Assembly: GCA_020632885.1 (NCBI GenBank)
Contig: JACKEQ010000004.1
Coordinates: forward strand, 434,001 to 498,000
Length of the DNA stretch: 64,000 nucleotides
DNA from: Alphaproteobacteria bacterium
GTDB lineage: Bacteria; Myxococcota_A; UBA796; GCA-2862545
Reading direction: 5' to 3'
Below the pieces are notes generated by a model. It saw only the letters and a program-made list of their open reading frames with translations. It was not told the origin of the DNA and did not search any database. Positions 37,143 to 45,100 of this stretch are shown piece by piece; within the stretch, counting starts at the first letter, position 1, and each line of letters starts with the position of its first letter. A program made the position numbers and the translations under genes.

Positions 37143-37757
37143 ATGCTCATTGTCCTGACCCTCCAGGGAGTCGCCAGCGCACGCGACTGGACGCCCGCCG
37201 AAGAAGCGGCACTCACCTCCGCAACGCGCCACTGCCCGGTTCTCCTCACGGGGAAGGTCCACGAGGTGGTCGAGCGCAAGGCGCTCAAGATCCGAGACCT
37301 GGCAATCCTGCGCGGCTCCTTCCCGACCCCTACTGCTGGAATGTTCCTGCCGTACGACGGCTTTCCGATGAGCCCCGGAGAGACGGTCGCCGTCTGCGGC
37401 AGGATCGCCAAGGTCGTGGACGACGACATGGCGGTGATCAGCCCCATCTACGTCGCGGACGAGCCGACCACGATCAGCCTGTGGCTCCTGGTCCGCGAAG
37501 AGTCCGGAGGGATTTACTTCTTTCCGAACCAGTTCTTGCCGGTCCTGGTCGGAGGCGTGACCACCGAGGGCTGGGTGGAGGCGCCGCAGGTCCCCGTCAC
37601 AACGGTCCCGGATGTGAGCGCCTTCCCGCCGGAGATGAACGACTGGGCCGAATACGTAGGGGGTATCGTGGCCGACGGTGGAGCTCTGATCAGCCCCACC
37701 TACGACCCATCGGTGCACCCCGGCTGGGACGCCCTCGTCGCACACTATCGGAAGTAG
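37143..37757 (+). CDS. Secreted protein of unknown function
   Basis: 204 residues from ATG 37143. The leader MLIVLTLQGVASARDW looks like a signal with cleavage after ASA. The mature part is beta-rich with few features: a pair of Cys (RHCPVLLTG, VAVCGRIAK), GIYFFPNQFLPVLVGG, and an acidic, Pro-rich C-terminus. Codon third positions and base composition look less GC-rich than the neighbours, which could mean more recent arrival. Its 3' end overlaps by 13 bases the end of the convergent amidotransferase gene. No family recognised. Confidence 0.55.
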   Translation: MLIVLTLQGVASARDWTPAEEAALTSATRHCPVLLTGKVHEVVERKALKIRDLAILRGSFPTPTAGMFLPYDGFPMSPGETVAVCGRIAKVVDDDMAVISPIYVADEPTTISLWLLVREESGGIYFFPNQFLPVLVGGVTTEGWVEAPQVPVTTVPDVSAFPPEMNDWAEYVGGIVADGGALISPTYDPSVHPGWDALVAHYRK

Positions 37758-38347
37758 GAGCTGTCAGGCCCCCGGGGCTCCCCAGAGGCCAGGAACCTCG
37801 CGAGCAGCGCGGGTCCTTCGGGAGACAGCACGCTCTCCGGGTGGAACTGCACGCCCTCCGCACCCGACGGCAGGTGCCGCAGGCCCATGATCATCCCGGA
37901 GGCCGTCCGCGCCGACACCTCGAAACCCACCGGCAGGGACGCCTCCTCCACGACAAGCGAGTGGTACCGCGCCATCGGTGTCGGGCTCGACAGCCCCTCG
38001 AACAGCGTGCGGCCGTCGTGGAGCACCGCGCTCGCCTTGCCGTGCACCAGCTCGTCCGCCACGACCACGCGCGCCCCATGGACCTGCGCCAGGAGCTGGT
38101 GGCCCAGACACACCCCCAGCACCGGGATCCGCCCCAGGAACCACCGCAGGATCGGCTCGCTCGCGCCCGCGTCCTCCGGTCGCCCCGGCCCCGGCGAGAT
38201 CATCAGGTGCGTCGGGCGCAGACCCCGCGCCAGCTCCACGTCCACCGCGTCGTTGCGGTGCACCCGGACATCCGCCCCCAACGCACCGAGGGCCTGGGCC
38301 AGGTTGAACGTGAAGGAGTCGAAGTTGTCGACGAGGAGCACGCGCAC
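37745..38347 (-). CDS. Glutamine amidotransferase subunit (TrpG/PabA type)
   Basis: 200 residues from GTG 38347 (MRVLLVDNFDSFTFN), the canonical start and length for anthranilate or aminodeoxychorismate synthase component II; a GTG at 38392 would add 15 residues. The catalytic triad is visible: Cys in VLGVCLGHQLLA and His-x-Glu in GVQFHPESV. MISPGPGRPEDAG is the oxyanion-side motif. It supplies ammonia to a chorismate-using partner (TrpE or PabB), which is not in this window, so tryptophan and folate roles cannot be told apart. It is divergent from the methyltransferase gene. Confidence 0.9.
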   Translation of the reverse strand: MRVLLVDNFDSFTFNLAQALGALGADVRVHRNDAVDVELARGLRPTHLMISPGPGRPEDAGASEPILRWFLGRIPVLGVCLGHQLLAQVHGARVVVADELVHGKASAVLHDGRTLFEGLSSPTPMARYHSLVVEEASLPVGFEVSARTASGMIMGLRHLPSGAEGVQFHPESVLSPEGPALLARFLASGEPRGPDSSYFR

Positions 38348-38403
38348 CCCGGCGCGCTGACCCGACGGCGGCGTTAGGGTCACGGGACCCACCTGGAGGT
38401 CCC

Positions 38404-39030
38404 GTGGAGCCCTCGTTCTGGCTCGAGTCCTGGGAGGAGGGGAAGCGCGGCTTCCACCTCGACCAGCCCAACCCCCACCTCTGCGAGAACGCCCATGGCG
38501 CGTTTGGCGAGGGCGGTCGCATCCTGGTGCCGCTCTGCGGCGCCACCCACGACCTCGAGTACCTGCACCGGTGCGGCTTCGATGCCGTGGGCGTCGAGCT
38601 CTCCCCCATCGCGGTGCGCGAGGTGGCCGACCGCGACGGGCTCGCTGCCGTCGGGCCCGACCGCTTCGAGAAGCCCGGCATCCGCCTGCTGCTCGCCGAC
38701 TTCTTCGAGACCACCCCGGCCTCCGTCGGGCCCATCACGGGCATCTGGGACCGCGCGGCCCTCGTCGCCCTCCACCCGAGCCAGCGCGAGGCCTACGTGG
38801 CCCACCAGCGCCTGCTGCTCGGCGGGAAGGGCACCCTGCTGCTCAACACGCTCGACTACGACGCCACCAAGGCCGACGGGCCGCCCTGGGCGGTGACCGA
38901 GGAGGCCGTGAAGGCCCTCTGGCCCGAGGCCGAGTGCATCCACGAGCACGCCGACAGCGCGCCCCCGCGCTTCGCCGCCGCCGGGATCACCACGATCACC
39001 GGCCGCCTCTACGTCGCCCGGCTCGGATGA
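38404..39030 (+). CDS. tpm: Thiopurine S-methyltransferase family protein
   Basis: 208 residues from GTG 38404. The N-terminus FWLESWEEGKRGFHLDQPNP is the hallmark of bacterial TPMT (W..RW..G...FH). The SAM-binding motif ILVPLCGATHDLEYL and the following VGVELSPIAV are clear, as are IWDRAALVALHPSQR and LLNTLDYDATKADGPPW. TPMT-type enzymes methylate thiols and in bacteria also selenium or tellurium compounds; the substrate here is unknown. The length matches the family. It appears monocistronic. Confidence 0.93.
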   Translation: MEPSFWLESWEEGKRGFHLDQPNPHLCENAHGAFGEGGRILVPLCGATHDLEYLHRCGFDAVGVELSPIAVREVADRDGLAAVGPDRFEKPGIRLLLADFFETTPASVGPITGIWDRAALVALHPSQREAYVAHQRLLLGGKGTLLLNTLDYDATKADGPPWAVTEEAVKALWPEAECIHEHADSAPPRFAAAGITTITGRLYVARLG

Positions 39031-39080
39031 CCCCGCCGACGTGACGGCCCGCGACATCCGCTCACGAGCCGGGACCTTGG

Positions 39081-39105
39081 GAGACGCACGTCCTGCGTAC
39101 GTCTC
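39081..39105 (+). other. Hairpin in the leader of a small gene
   Basis: GAGACGCACG (39081-39090) pairs at 9 of 10 positions with CGTACGTCTC (39096-39105) around a 5-base loop. It ends 4 bases before the GGAGG of the gene at 39120. It could be a leader structure or a weak terminator of the preceding gene; no T-run follows. Confidence 0.4.
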
Positions 39106-39119
39106 TACAGGAGGTACCC

Positions 39120-39335
39120 ATGCTCGAGAGGATCTGGACCATCACGTCCGACATCGAGGTCCCGCTGAGGGTCATCGCCCGCGACTGGCGCACGGCCCTC
39201 TGTCTCGGCCTGCAGCTCCTCGAGCTGGAGGACGCGGTGGCCCGCCTGAAGCTCGTCGCGTTCGGAGAGGGCGTGTCCGCCGAGGACCCCGCCACTGGTG
39301 TGCACCTCTGGGTGAGCGCGCTCGAGCCCGCGTGA
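39120..39335 (+). CDS. Small protein, unknown
   Basis: 71 residues from ATG 39120 with a strong GGAGG at 39110-39114. The sequence is soluble and acidic-helical (RDWRTALCLGLQLLELEDAV, VARLKLVAFGEG) and ends just 1 base before the stop of the convergent protease gene. It has normal composition, no signal and no recognised family. The ribosome-binding site and the preceding hairpin support it as a real gene. Confidence 0.6.
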   Translation: MLERIWTITSDIEVPLRVIARDWRTALCLGLQLLELEDAVARLKLVAFGEGVSAEDPATGVHLWVSALEPA

Positions 39336-40676
39336 TCAGTGCCAGACGTCCTGCTTGCCCTGCGGGAAGAGCTCGACCACGTTGTCGGCGAGCTTCCGCG
39401 GCGGGATGAGCAGCGCCAGCACCACGCCCGCCACGTGGGCATGCCAGCCCCAGGTCACGAGGTGCGTGAGGGCCAGAGCCGCCTCACCCAGCACCACGAA
39501 GACGGCCAGCTGACGCGGCAGGATCGGCAGGCCCGGGAACACCGGCTCCGCCTTCGCGAAGCGCGCCCACGCCACGAGCAGCGCCGTGGACCCCGCCCCC
39601 GCGCCGTACACCGGCAGCATCGGGACCCCGAGGGGACCCGCCAGGAACAGCGCCGTCAGGCTGCCGAGCCACAGCGAGCCCACGTACAGCAGCACGAGCT
39701 TCCGGTCGTCCGCATAGGCGCGCGACACCGTGGGCCCGAACGCCCACAGGGCCACGAGGGCGTAGAGCAGCGGCGCCCAGTCCCACGGGCCGTGCACGAT
39801 GGGGGCGGTCAGGAGCGACCACGGTGCGCCACCGGCCAGCACGCGCTCCGGAATCAGGACGACCTGCACGAGACCCGTCGCCCCCGCGCTCGCGGTGACG
39901 GCCACGAACGCCCCCACGATGGCACCGGCGAAGGCGGCCAGCACCGGAGGAAGCTCGAAGCCGGACGTGCCCGTGGACGCGGGCGACAGCCGGCCCCGGG
40001 CCTGGAAGGTGCGGGCGAACGGGTGGTAGGCGAGCTGCTGCCCGTTCTGCCAGCCCAGGTAGACCATGAACAACAGCATGAGGAGCGACTGGATCGACCA
40101 CGCGTACATCACGCCCAGCACGGCGAACCCGGTGCCCACCCACGCCGTGACGCCGTCCGCGCGGTTCTGGCTCATGTGGTAGCCGAGCTGGAGCTGGAGG
40201 ATGCGCCCGCCGTCCATGGGCACGATGGGCAGCAGGTTGAACAGACCCCAGAAGAGGTTGGCGTACGCCATGTACCCCACGGCCAGGTGCACCAGGGAGG
40301 GCGCCGCCGCCGGCAGGATCTGGTCGAGCACCCAGAACGACAGGGCCAGCCCGAGGCTGACACCCGGCCCGGCCGCCACGATGCGGAGGTTCTTGCGACG
40401 ATCGGAGATCGACGCCCGCTCGCACCATCCGCCGAAGCCGTGGATCACGATGGCCGGGCGCAGACCGTAGCTCTTCGCCATCAGCCCGTGGCCGAGCTCG
40501 TGGGCGAGCACGCTCACCGTGAAGCACACGAGCACCACCACGCCCGCCTGCAGCGAGCTGGAGCGCGCCGCCACCATCAGGACGAGCAGGAGGAACCACG
40601 GCGAGAACCGCACCGGGATCCCGAAGACGGGACCGACGTTGAGCTCGTTGCCGAAGGACTGGCTTGGGACACTCAT
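39336..40676 (-). CDS. Site-2 protease (M50) fused to a rhomboid-like domain
   Basis: 446 residues from ATG 40676. Residues 1-200 are an intramembrane zinc protease: VSVLAHELGHGLMAKSYG carries HExxH, and NLLPIVPMDGGRIL carries the second zinc ligand. Residues 235-430 have six hydrophobic segments in rhomboid order: a loop HGPWDWAPLLYALVALWAFG, VYGAGAGSTALLVAW at the place of the GxSG Ser motif, and WHAHVAGVVLALL with the conserved His. The Ser motif reads AGSTA rather than GASG, so rhomboid activity is doubtful. Both halves are membrane proteases or their relatives, an uncommon pairing. It lies 10 bases after the EEP-family gene. Confidence 0.82.
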   Translation of the reverse strand: MSVPSQSFGNELNVGPVFGIPVRFSPWFLLLVLMVAARSSSLQAGVVVLVCFTVSVLAHELGHGLMAKSYGLRPAIVIHGFGGWCERASISDRRKNLRIVAAGPGVSLGLALSFWVLDQILPAAAPSLVHLAVGYMAYANLFWGLFNLLPIVPMDGGRILQLQLGYHMSQNRADGVTAWVGTGFAVLGVMYAWSIQSLLMLLFMVYLGWQNGQQLAYHPFARTFQARGRLSPASTGTSGFELPPVLAAFAGAIVGAFVAVTASAGATGLVQVVLIPERVLAGGAPWSLLTAPIVHGPWDWAPLLYALVALWAFGPTVSRAYADDRKLVLLYVGSLWLGSLTALFLAGPLGVPMLPVYGAGAGSTALLVAWARFAKAEPVFPGLPILPRQLAVFVVLGEAALALTHLVTWGWHAHVAGVVLALLIPPRKLADNVVELFPQGKQDVWH

Positions 40677-40686
40677 GCCGTACGAC

Positions 40687-41718
40687 CTAACGGGGAAGTG
40701 CGAGCGTCGACAGCACGGGACGATGGTCGCTGCACGATGCACCCAGGACGTCCGCACCCCGCACCGCGAAGTCCCGGCTCGCGTACACGAAGTCGATGCG
40801 CAGCGGCAGCCAGCCCCACACGTGCTTGGTGGCGCCGAACCCGATGCCGCCGCGCTCCCAGACGTCCTGCAGGTGGGCGCGCAGCTCGGCGTGGAGCCAG
40901 AAGTCGCGCGTGCTGTTGAAGTCGCCCGCCACCACGGTGGGATCGTGGAGGCGCTGGAGGGTCTCGACCACCGCGCGCGACTGGTTGGCCTGACGCGCCG
41001 CCACCTCCTCGGTGGCCGACGCCGGCGCGCCGAAGTGGTGAGGCGCCAGATGCACGGCGAGCACGTTGAACACGTGGGTCCCGCGGCGCACCTCGGCGGC
41101 CAGGTAGCTCCAGTCCTCCCGGTCCACGAAGCGACGTCCGCTGCCCGAGGCCCGCCAGCCCTGCCGCCCGCACACCGCGAGCCCACCCCGCCCGGGGCCC
41201 CCACCCGACCGGTACGTCGTGTGCACGCACTCGAGCCCGAGGCTCCCGAGCGCCTCGAGGTTCGCCCGGCTCACCTCCATGAGCGCGACCACGTCGGGCT
41301 CGGCGCGCGCGATGGTGGCCGCCACACACGCGGGCGCCTCCGCCTCCCCGGGCCCCCAGAGACGCTGGACGTTCCACGAGAGCACCCGGACCGTGTCGCC
41401 GCCCTCGGGCGCCCTCCACGCGGCCAGGCCGGGCCCCCAGAGCACGAGGGCCCCGAGCAGCGAGGCCGCCAGGGCTGCGGGCAGCGAGCGCCGGTCCGGC
41501 ACGGCGGACCACAGGGCGAACACCATCCCCGCGTGAGCCAGCCAGAGGTAGGGCAGCGCGAACAGCAGGCCCGTGAGCAGGTTTCCGGGCGCCCGGTCGA
41601 GCCGCCCGAGCCCCACGAGCACGGCCAGACCGACCAGACCCACCCATGCACCCGCGGCGAGCCAGCTGCCCGCCCGCCCACCCCGGAGGGGCTCAGTCGG
41701 TGACGGTTCGGTAGGCAC
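40687..41718 (-). CDS. Membrane-anchored endonuclease/exonuclease/phosphatase-family protein
   Basis: 343 residues from GTG 41718. The first 100 residues hold three or four membrane segments (AWVGLVGLAVLVGLG; LLFALPYLWLAHAG; LAASLLGALVLWG). The rest is an EEP domain: VRVLSWNVQRLWG, VVALMEVSR for the metal-binding Glu, VVAGDFNSTRDFW and SDHRPVLSTLAL. Such membrane-tethered EEP proteins are often of unknown substrate, DNA/RNA or phosphodiester lipid. The start overlaps the flavin reductase end by 26 bases, and the stop lies 10 bases before the M50 start, so three genes form one unit. Confidence 0.83.
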   Translation of the reverse strand: MPTEPSPTEPLRGGRAGSWLAAGAWVGLVGLAVLVGLGRLDRAPGNLLTGLLFALPYLWLAHAGMVFALWSAVPDRRSLPAALAASLLGALVLWGPGLAAWRAPEGGDTVRVLSWNVQRLWGPGEAEAPACVAATIARAEPDVVALMEVSRANLEALGSLGLECVHTTYRSGGGPGRGGLAVCGRQGWRASGSGRRFVDREDWSYLAAEVRRGTHVFNVLAVHLAPHHFGAPASATEEVAARQANQSRAVVETLQRLHDPTVVAGDFNSTRDFWLHAELRAHLQDVWERGGIGFGATKHVWGWLPLRIDFVYASRDFAVRGADVLGASCSDHRPVLSTLALPR

Positions 41719-42175
41719 GCTTGTAGTACAGCAGCGGCTGCCCCTCGCCGGCGTAGGTCTCGACCACCCGACCGATCACGATGGTGTGGTCGCCCGCGGG
41801 CACGGCGCTGTGGAGCTCGCAGGCCAGCCACGCCATGGCGCCGTGCACCACGGGCTGGCCCATCTGCGTGTAGTCGCCCTCGATCTCCACGAAGCCCGTC
41901 GTGGGCTCGCGTCCCGGGCGCGCGAAGTAGTTGGAGGCCGACTCCTGCCCGAGGTGCAGGATGCTCACCGCGAAGCCGCCGCTGTCCTCCACCATGCCCG
42001 GGAAGCGATTGCGGTTGTCGATGCACACGAGGATCAGCGGGGGATCGAGGGAGAGGCTCGAGAAGCTCGACACGGTGAGGCCGTACATCAGGCCGTCCGC
42101 GCTCTTCGTGGTCACGACGCACACACCGGAGGCCCAGCACGCCAACGCGTCCTTGAATCCCTGCTCCAGCGACAT
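41693..42175 (-). CDS. Flavin reductase-like (FMN-binding split-barrel) protein
   Basis: 160 residues from ATG 42175, with GGAGGG upstream; a GTG/ATG further up lacks such a site. Motifs of the HpaC/NTAB reductase family: SGVCVVTTKSADGLMYGLTVSSFSSLSLDPPLI, VCIDNRNRF, FAVSILHLGQ and a C-terminal PLLYYKRAYRTV. It would reduce FMN or FAD with NAD(P)H for a partner oxygenase. No monooxygenase gene is adjacent, so the partner is unknown. It is divergent from the pentaheme lipoprotein gene and co-directional with the EEP and M50 genes. Confidence 0.87.
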   Translation of the reverse strand: MSLEQGFKDALACWASGVCVVTTKSADGLMYGLTVSSFSSLSLDPPLILVCIDNRNRFPGMVEDSGGFAVSILHLGQESASNYFARPGREPTTGFVEIEGDYTQMGQPVVHGAMAWLACELHSAVPAGDHTIVIGRVVETYAGEGQPLLYYKRAYRTVTD

Positions 42176-42227
42176 CCACCCTCCAGAGGCAGGGGAATAC
42201 CACGACGCGTCGTGGTAGGCTGGCCGC

Positions 42228-43979
42228 ATGTCGCGCAGGGTCTCTGTTCTGGCTCTCCTCTACGTCCTGGCGTGCACCGGCGATCCGCCCGTGCCCACGG
42301 CCACCGACGTCCCCACGGACCCTCCCACGCCCACGGACACGTCTCCACCTCCGGAGCCCACGCTGCCGCCGCCGGACCCGCGGGAGGCGCTCCAGCTCCC
42401 GGCCATCCTGCCCGGGGAGACGAGCCACTTCGCGACCTCCCACTCCTGCGCGGGCTGCCACAGCAACCACCCGTCCAGCACGGCCATGCGGGACGACTCC
42501 GGCGCGCCCGTGTCCGCGTTCGACCTCTGGCAGAGCTCCATGATGGCCAACGCCGGGCGCGACCCCATCTGGCGCGCCGTGGTCAGCGCCGAGATCGCCG
42601 CGACGCCCGGTGCCGCCGAGATCATCGGGAAGCGGTGCATGGCCTGCCACGCCCCGATGGCCTACAGCCAGACCGTGCTCGAGGGCACAGAGTCCCCCGG
42701 CGTCGAGACCCTGATGGCCGGGACCAACACGAGCCAGCTGGCCCTCGATGGCGTGAGCTGCGCCCTGTGCCACCAGATCGAGCCCACGGGGCTCGGCTCC
42801 GAGTCGTCGTGGAAGGGCAACTACACCGTGCTGGGCGACCGCCAGATCTACGGGCCGCACCCGAACCCGGTGGGCACCGCGATGGAGGCGGCGGGCTGGT
42901 CCCCCAGCTTCAGCTCGCACATCAACCAGGCCGGCCTCTGCGCGACGTGCCACACGCTCATCACCGACGCGCTGGACCCGGACGGCACGCCGAACGGGGG
43001 CTCCGTCGTCGAGCAGGCTCCGCTCCTGGAGATGCTGAACTCGCTGTACGCGAGCTCGGACTGTCAGAGCTGCCACCTCCCCTCGCGCACCGACCAGGAA
43101 GCCACCATCGCCACGCCGATCGCGCGCAACGCGGACGGCACGGACGACCCGTCGCTCCCGGACCGGGCGATCGGCCGGCACGTCTTCGTGGGCGGCAACA
43201 CCCTCGTGCCCGCCCTGCTTCGCGACAACCCCGACATCTTCAACCCGGCTGCGCCCGCCGCGGCCTTCGACGCCACCATCGCGGCCGCGCGGGCCCAGCT
43301 CTCCTGGCGCACGGCGAACCTCACCCTCCAGGACAGCGCGCTCTCGGGCTCCTCGCTCACCTTCGACACGCAGATCATCACGTCGGTCGGGCACAAGTTC
43401 CCCACGGGCATCCCGCTCCGGCGGGCGTGGCTGCGCGTTCAGGTCACCGACGCCGATGGCGCCACGGTGTTCCTGTCGGGCGACTTCGACGGCACGGGGC
43501 GCATCCTGGTGAACGGCCAGGTGGCGCCCTTCGAGGGCCAGGGCGGACCCATCCCGCCGCACCACGCGAGCATCACGGACGACGATCAGGTCCAGATCTA
43601 CGAGGCCGTGCTCGCCGACCTCGCCGGCAACCCGACCTACCGTCTCCTCCGCGGCGCCGGCTACGTCAAGGACAACCGCCTCCTGCCCGAGGGGTGGAAC
43701 CCCAACGGCGTGAACATCCCGCGGGTCGGGCCCATCGGCACGGACGGCGACCCCGACTACGCGTCCGGCGGCGACACGGTCCAGTGGATGGTCGACACGA
43801 CGGGATTCACGGCCCCCTTCCACATCGACGCCCGCCTCTACTACCAGAGCCTCGCACACCGGTTCGGCGAGGAGATCTTCGTGGCGAACACACCCGAGAC
43901 CGAAGGCCTGCGCGCCGTGCTCGAGACCGCGGACCGCCGGCCGGACCTCGTGGGCTACGCCACCCTCACGGTGAACTGA
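42228..43979 (+). CDS. Pentaheme c-type cytochrome lipoprotein
   Basis: 583 residues. The leader MSRRVSVLALLYVLACTG has a lipobox (VLAC), followed by a Pro/Thr-rich linker. Five CxxCH heme-binding sites are seen in order: CAGCH, CMACH, CALCH, CATCH and CQSCH, all within residues 80-290. The C-terminal half is beta-rich (FDTQIITSVGHKFPTGIPLRRAWLRVQV) without heme sites; the GHKFPTG element is seen in other secreted multiheme proteins. It probably transfers electrons at the outer membrane or outside. Divergent from the flavin reductase gene with a 50-base gap. Confidence 0.88.
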   Translation: MSRRVSVLALLYVLACTGDPPVPTATDVPTDPPTPTDTSPPPEPTLPPPDPREALQLPAILPGETSHFATSHSCAGCHSNHPSSTAMRDDSGAPVSAFDLWQSSMMANAGRDPIWRAVVSAEIAATPGAAEIIGKRCMACHAPMAYSQTVLEGTESPGVETLMAGTNTSQLALDGVSCALCHQIEPTGLGSESSWKGNYTVLGDRQIYGPHPNPVGTAMEAAGWSPSFSSHINQAGLCATCHTLITDALDPDGTPNGGSVVEQAPLLEMLNSLYASSDCQSCHLPSRTDQEATIATPIARNADGTDDPSLPDRAIGRHVFVGGNTLVPALLRDNPDIFNPAAPAAAFDATIAAARAQLSWRTANLTLQDSALSGSSLTFDTQIITSVGHKFPTGIPLRRAWLRVQVTDADGATVFLSGDFDGTGRILVNGQVAPFEGQGGPIPPHHASITDDDQVQIYEAVLADLAGNPTYRLLRGAGYVKDNRLLPEGWNPNGVNIPRVGPIGTDGDPDYASGGDTVQWMVDTTGFTAPFHIDARLYYQSLAHRFGEEIFVANTPETEGLRAVLETADRRPDLVGYATLTVN

Positions 43980-43999
43980 GCATCCGAGCTGATTGCTCC

Positions 44000-44038
44000 G
44001 GCCGCGAAGGCGGCCTGCGCGGCCCGCTTCACGCGGGC
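44000..44038. terminator. Double hairpin in a convergent intergenic region
   Basis: GGCCGC-GAAG-GCGGCC (44000-44015) and GCCCGC-TTCAC-GCGGGC (44022-44038) are two perfect 6-bp stems side by side between converging genes ending at 43979 and 44074. No T-run follows. Probably a bidirectional terminator. Confidence 0.45.
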
Positions 44039-44073
44039 GTTGCCTCCTCTCGACGCTCACCACGTGTCGACCG

Positions 44074-45099
44074 TCAACCGGAACTGAGCACCCGATCCAG
44101 GGTGTCGGGGTCGAGGTCGTCGCCCTCGAAGCCCCAGGTCGCATCGGGGTCCGACTTGCGGCGCACGACCCCGTGCCGCCAGAGGAGCTCCACCCAGCCC
44201 GCCTGCACCGAGGGATCCGCGGCCACGGCGCGCTCCAGGGCCTCCCGCCAGGGACGCTCGCCGTCCAGCTCCGCGAGGAGCACGAACACCGATCGCGGCA
44301 GCACCACGGGGTTCCACGGCGAGTAGCCGACCAGCTCGACCCCGTCCGGGTGCTCGCGGACCTCCGCGACCTGCGGGGCCACCACGTCCGGCACCTCACC
44401 GTGCAGAGCACCGTGGACCTCGCGGACACGCGCCCGGAGCGACAGGAGCTCGGGGTCTTCGAGGGCGAGGAGGTCCTCGGCCTCCAGCCGGTCCACCAGC
44501 TCGGCGCACGCGAGGTAGTAGCCGGCCCAGACCTCGACCGGCGCGTCCGGGTCGGGCGCCCCGAGCCTCGCTTCGCACAACCGCGCCAGCGCGTCCTCCA
44601 CGGCGTGCATCAGACCGCGCACCACCACCCAGAGCCGGTGCCCCGGCAGGCCATCGTCGTGCTTGCAGTGCCAGGTGCGGCACACCGCGTTCCGGTCGCG
44701 CCAGATGCTGCACGAGAGGGGCCCTTCGACCCAGTACGGGCAGCGCCAGCTCACCCGCCGACCGAAGGCCACCTCGCGGTCGCGACGGTACTCCCGCTGC
44801 CAGGCGCGGGGCGCGCGGACCCCCCAACCCGTGCGGCCGTCGGGGTCCTCCAGGCGTGCCAGGACCCTCTCCGAGCCGGTGTCCGCCCGACGCAGCGCGC
44901 GACCCACCAGGAAGCCCGGAAGCGACGGGTGGTACGTGCAGCAGCGCACCGCGGGGTCGAACGGCGCGCCCGCCATGGGACAAGACGCGCAGGACGACGC
45001 GCGCTCCTCCGGCAGCTCGAGCGCTGCGAGCTCCGGCGCCAACCACGTGATCGGCAGGGGCAGGTGGCGGATCGATCCGTTCTGGCCCCCGCCCGACAC
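44074..45099 (-). CDS. Cys-rich protein, possible metal or Fe-S cluster binder
   Basis: 341 residues from GTG 45099. The first 170 residues hold many Cys and His: SSCASCPMAG, RCCTYHPSLPGFLVG, WRCPYWVEG, SCSIWRD and CRTWHCKHDDG. The spacing recalls YkgJ-like Zn/Fe-S proteins but is not an exact match. The rest is helical and acidic with no membrane segment. It follows the coiled-coil Zn-ribbon gene with a 1-base gap, so the two are probably made together. Function unknown. Confidence 0.65.
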   Translation of the reverse strand: MSGGGQNGSIRHLPLPITWLAPELAALELPEERASSCASCPMAGAPFDPAVRCCTYHPSLPGFLVGRALRRADTGSERVLARLEDPDGRTGWGVRAPRAWQREYRRDREVAFGRRVSWRCPYWVEGPLSCSIWRDRNAVCRTWHCKHDDGLPGHRLWVVVRGLMHAVEDALARLCEARLGAPDPDAPVEVWAGYYLACAELVDRLEAEDLLALEDPELLSLRARVREVHGALHGEVPDVVAPQVAEVREHPDGVELVGYSPWNPVVLPRSVFVLLAELDGERPWREALERAVAADPSVQAGWVELLWRHGVVRRKSDPDATWGFEGDDLDPDTLDRVLSSG

Positions 45100-45100
45100 C

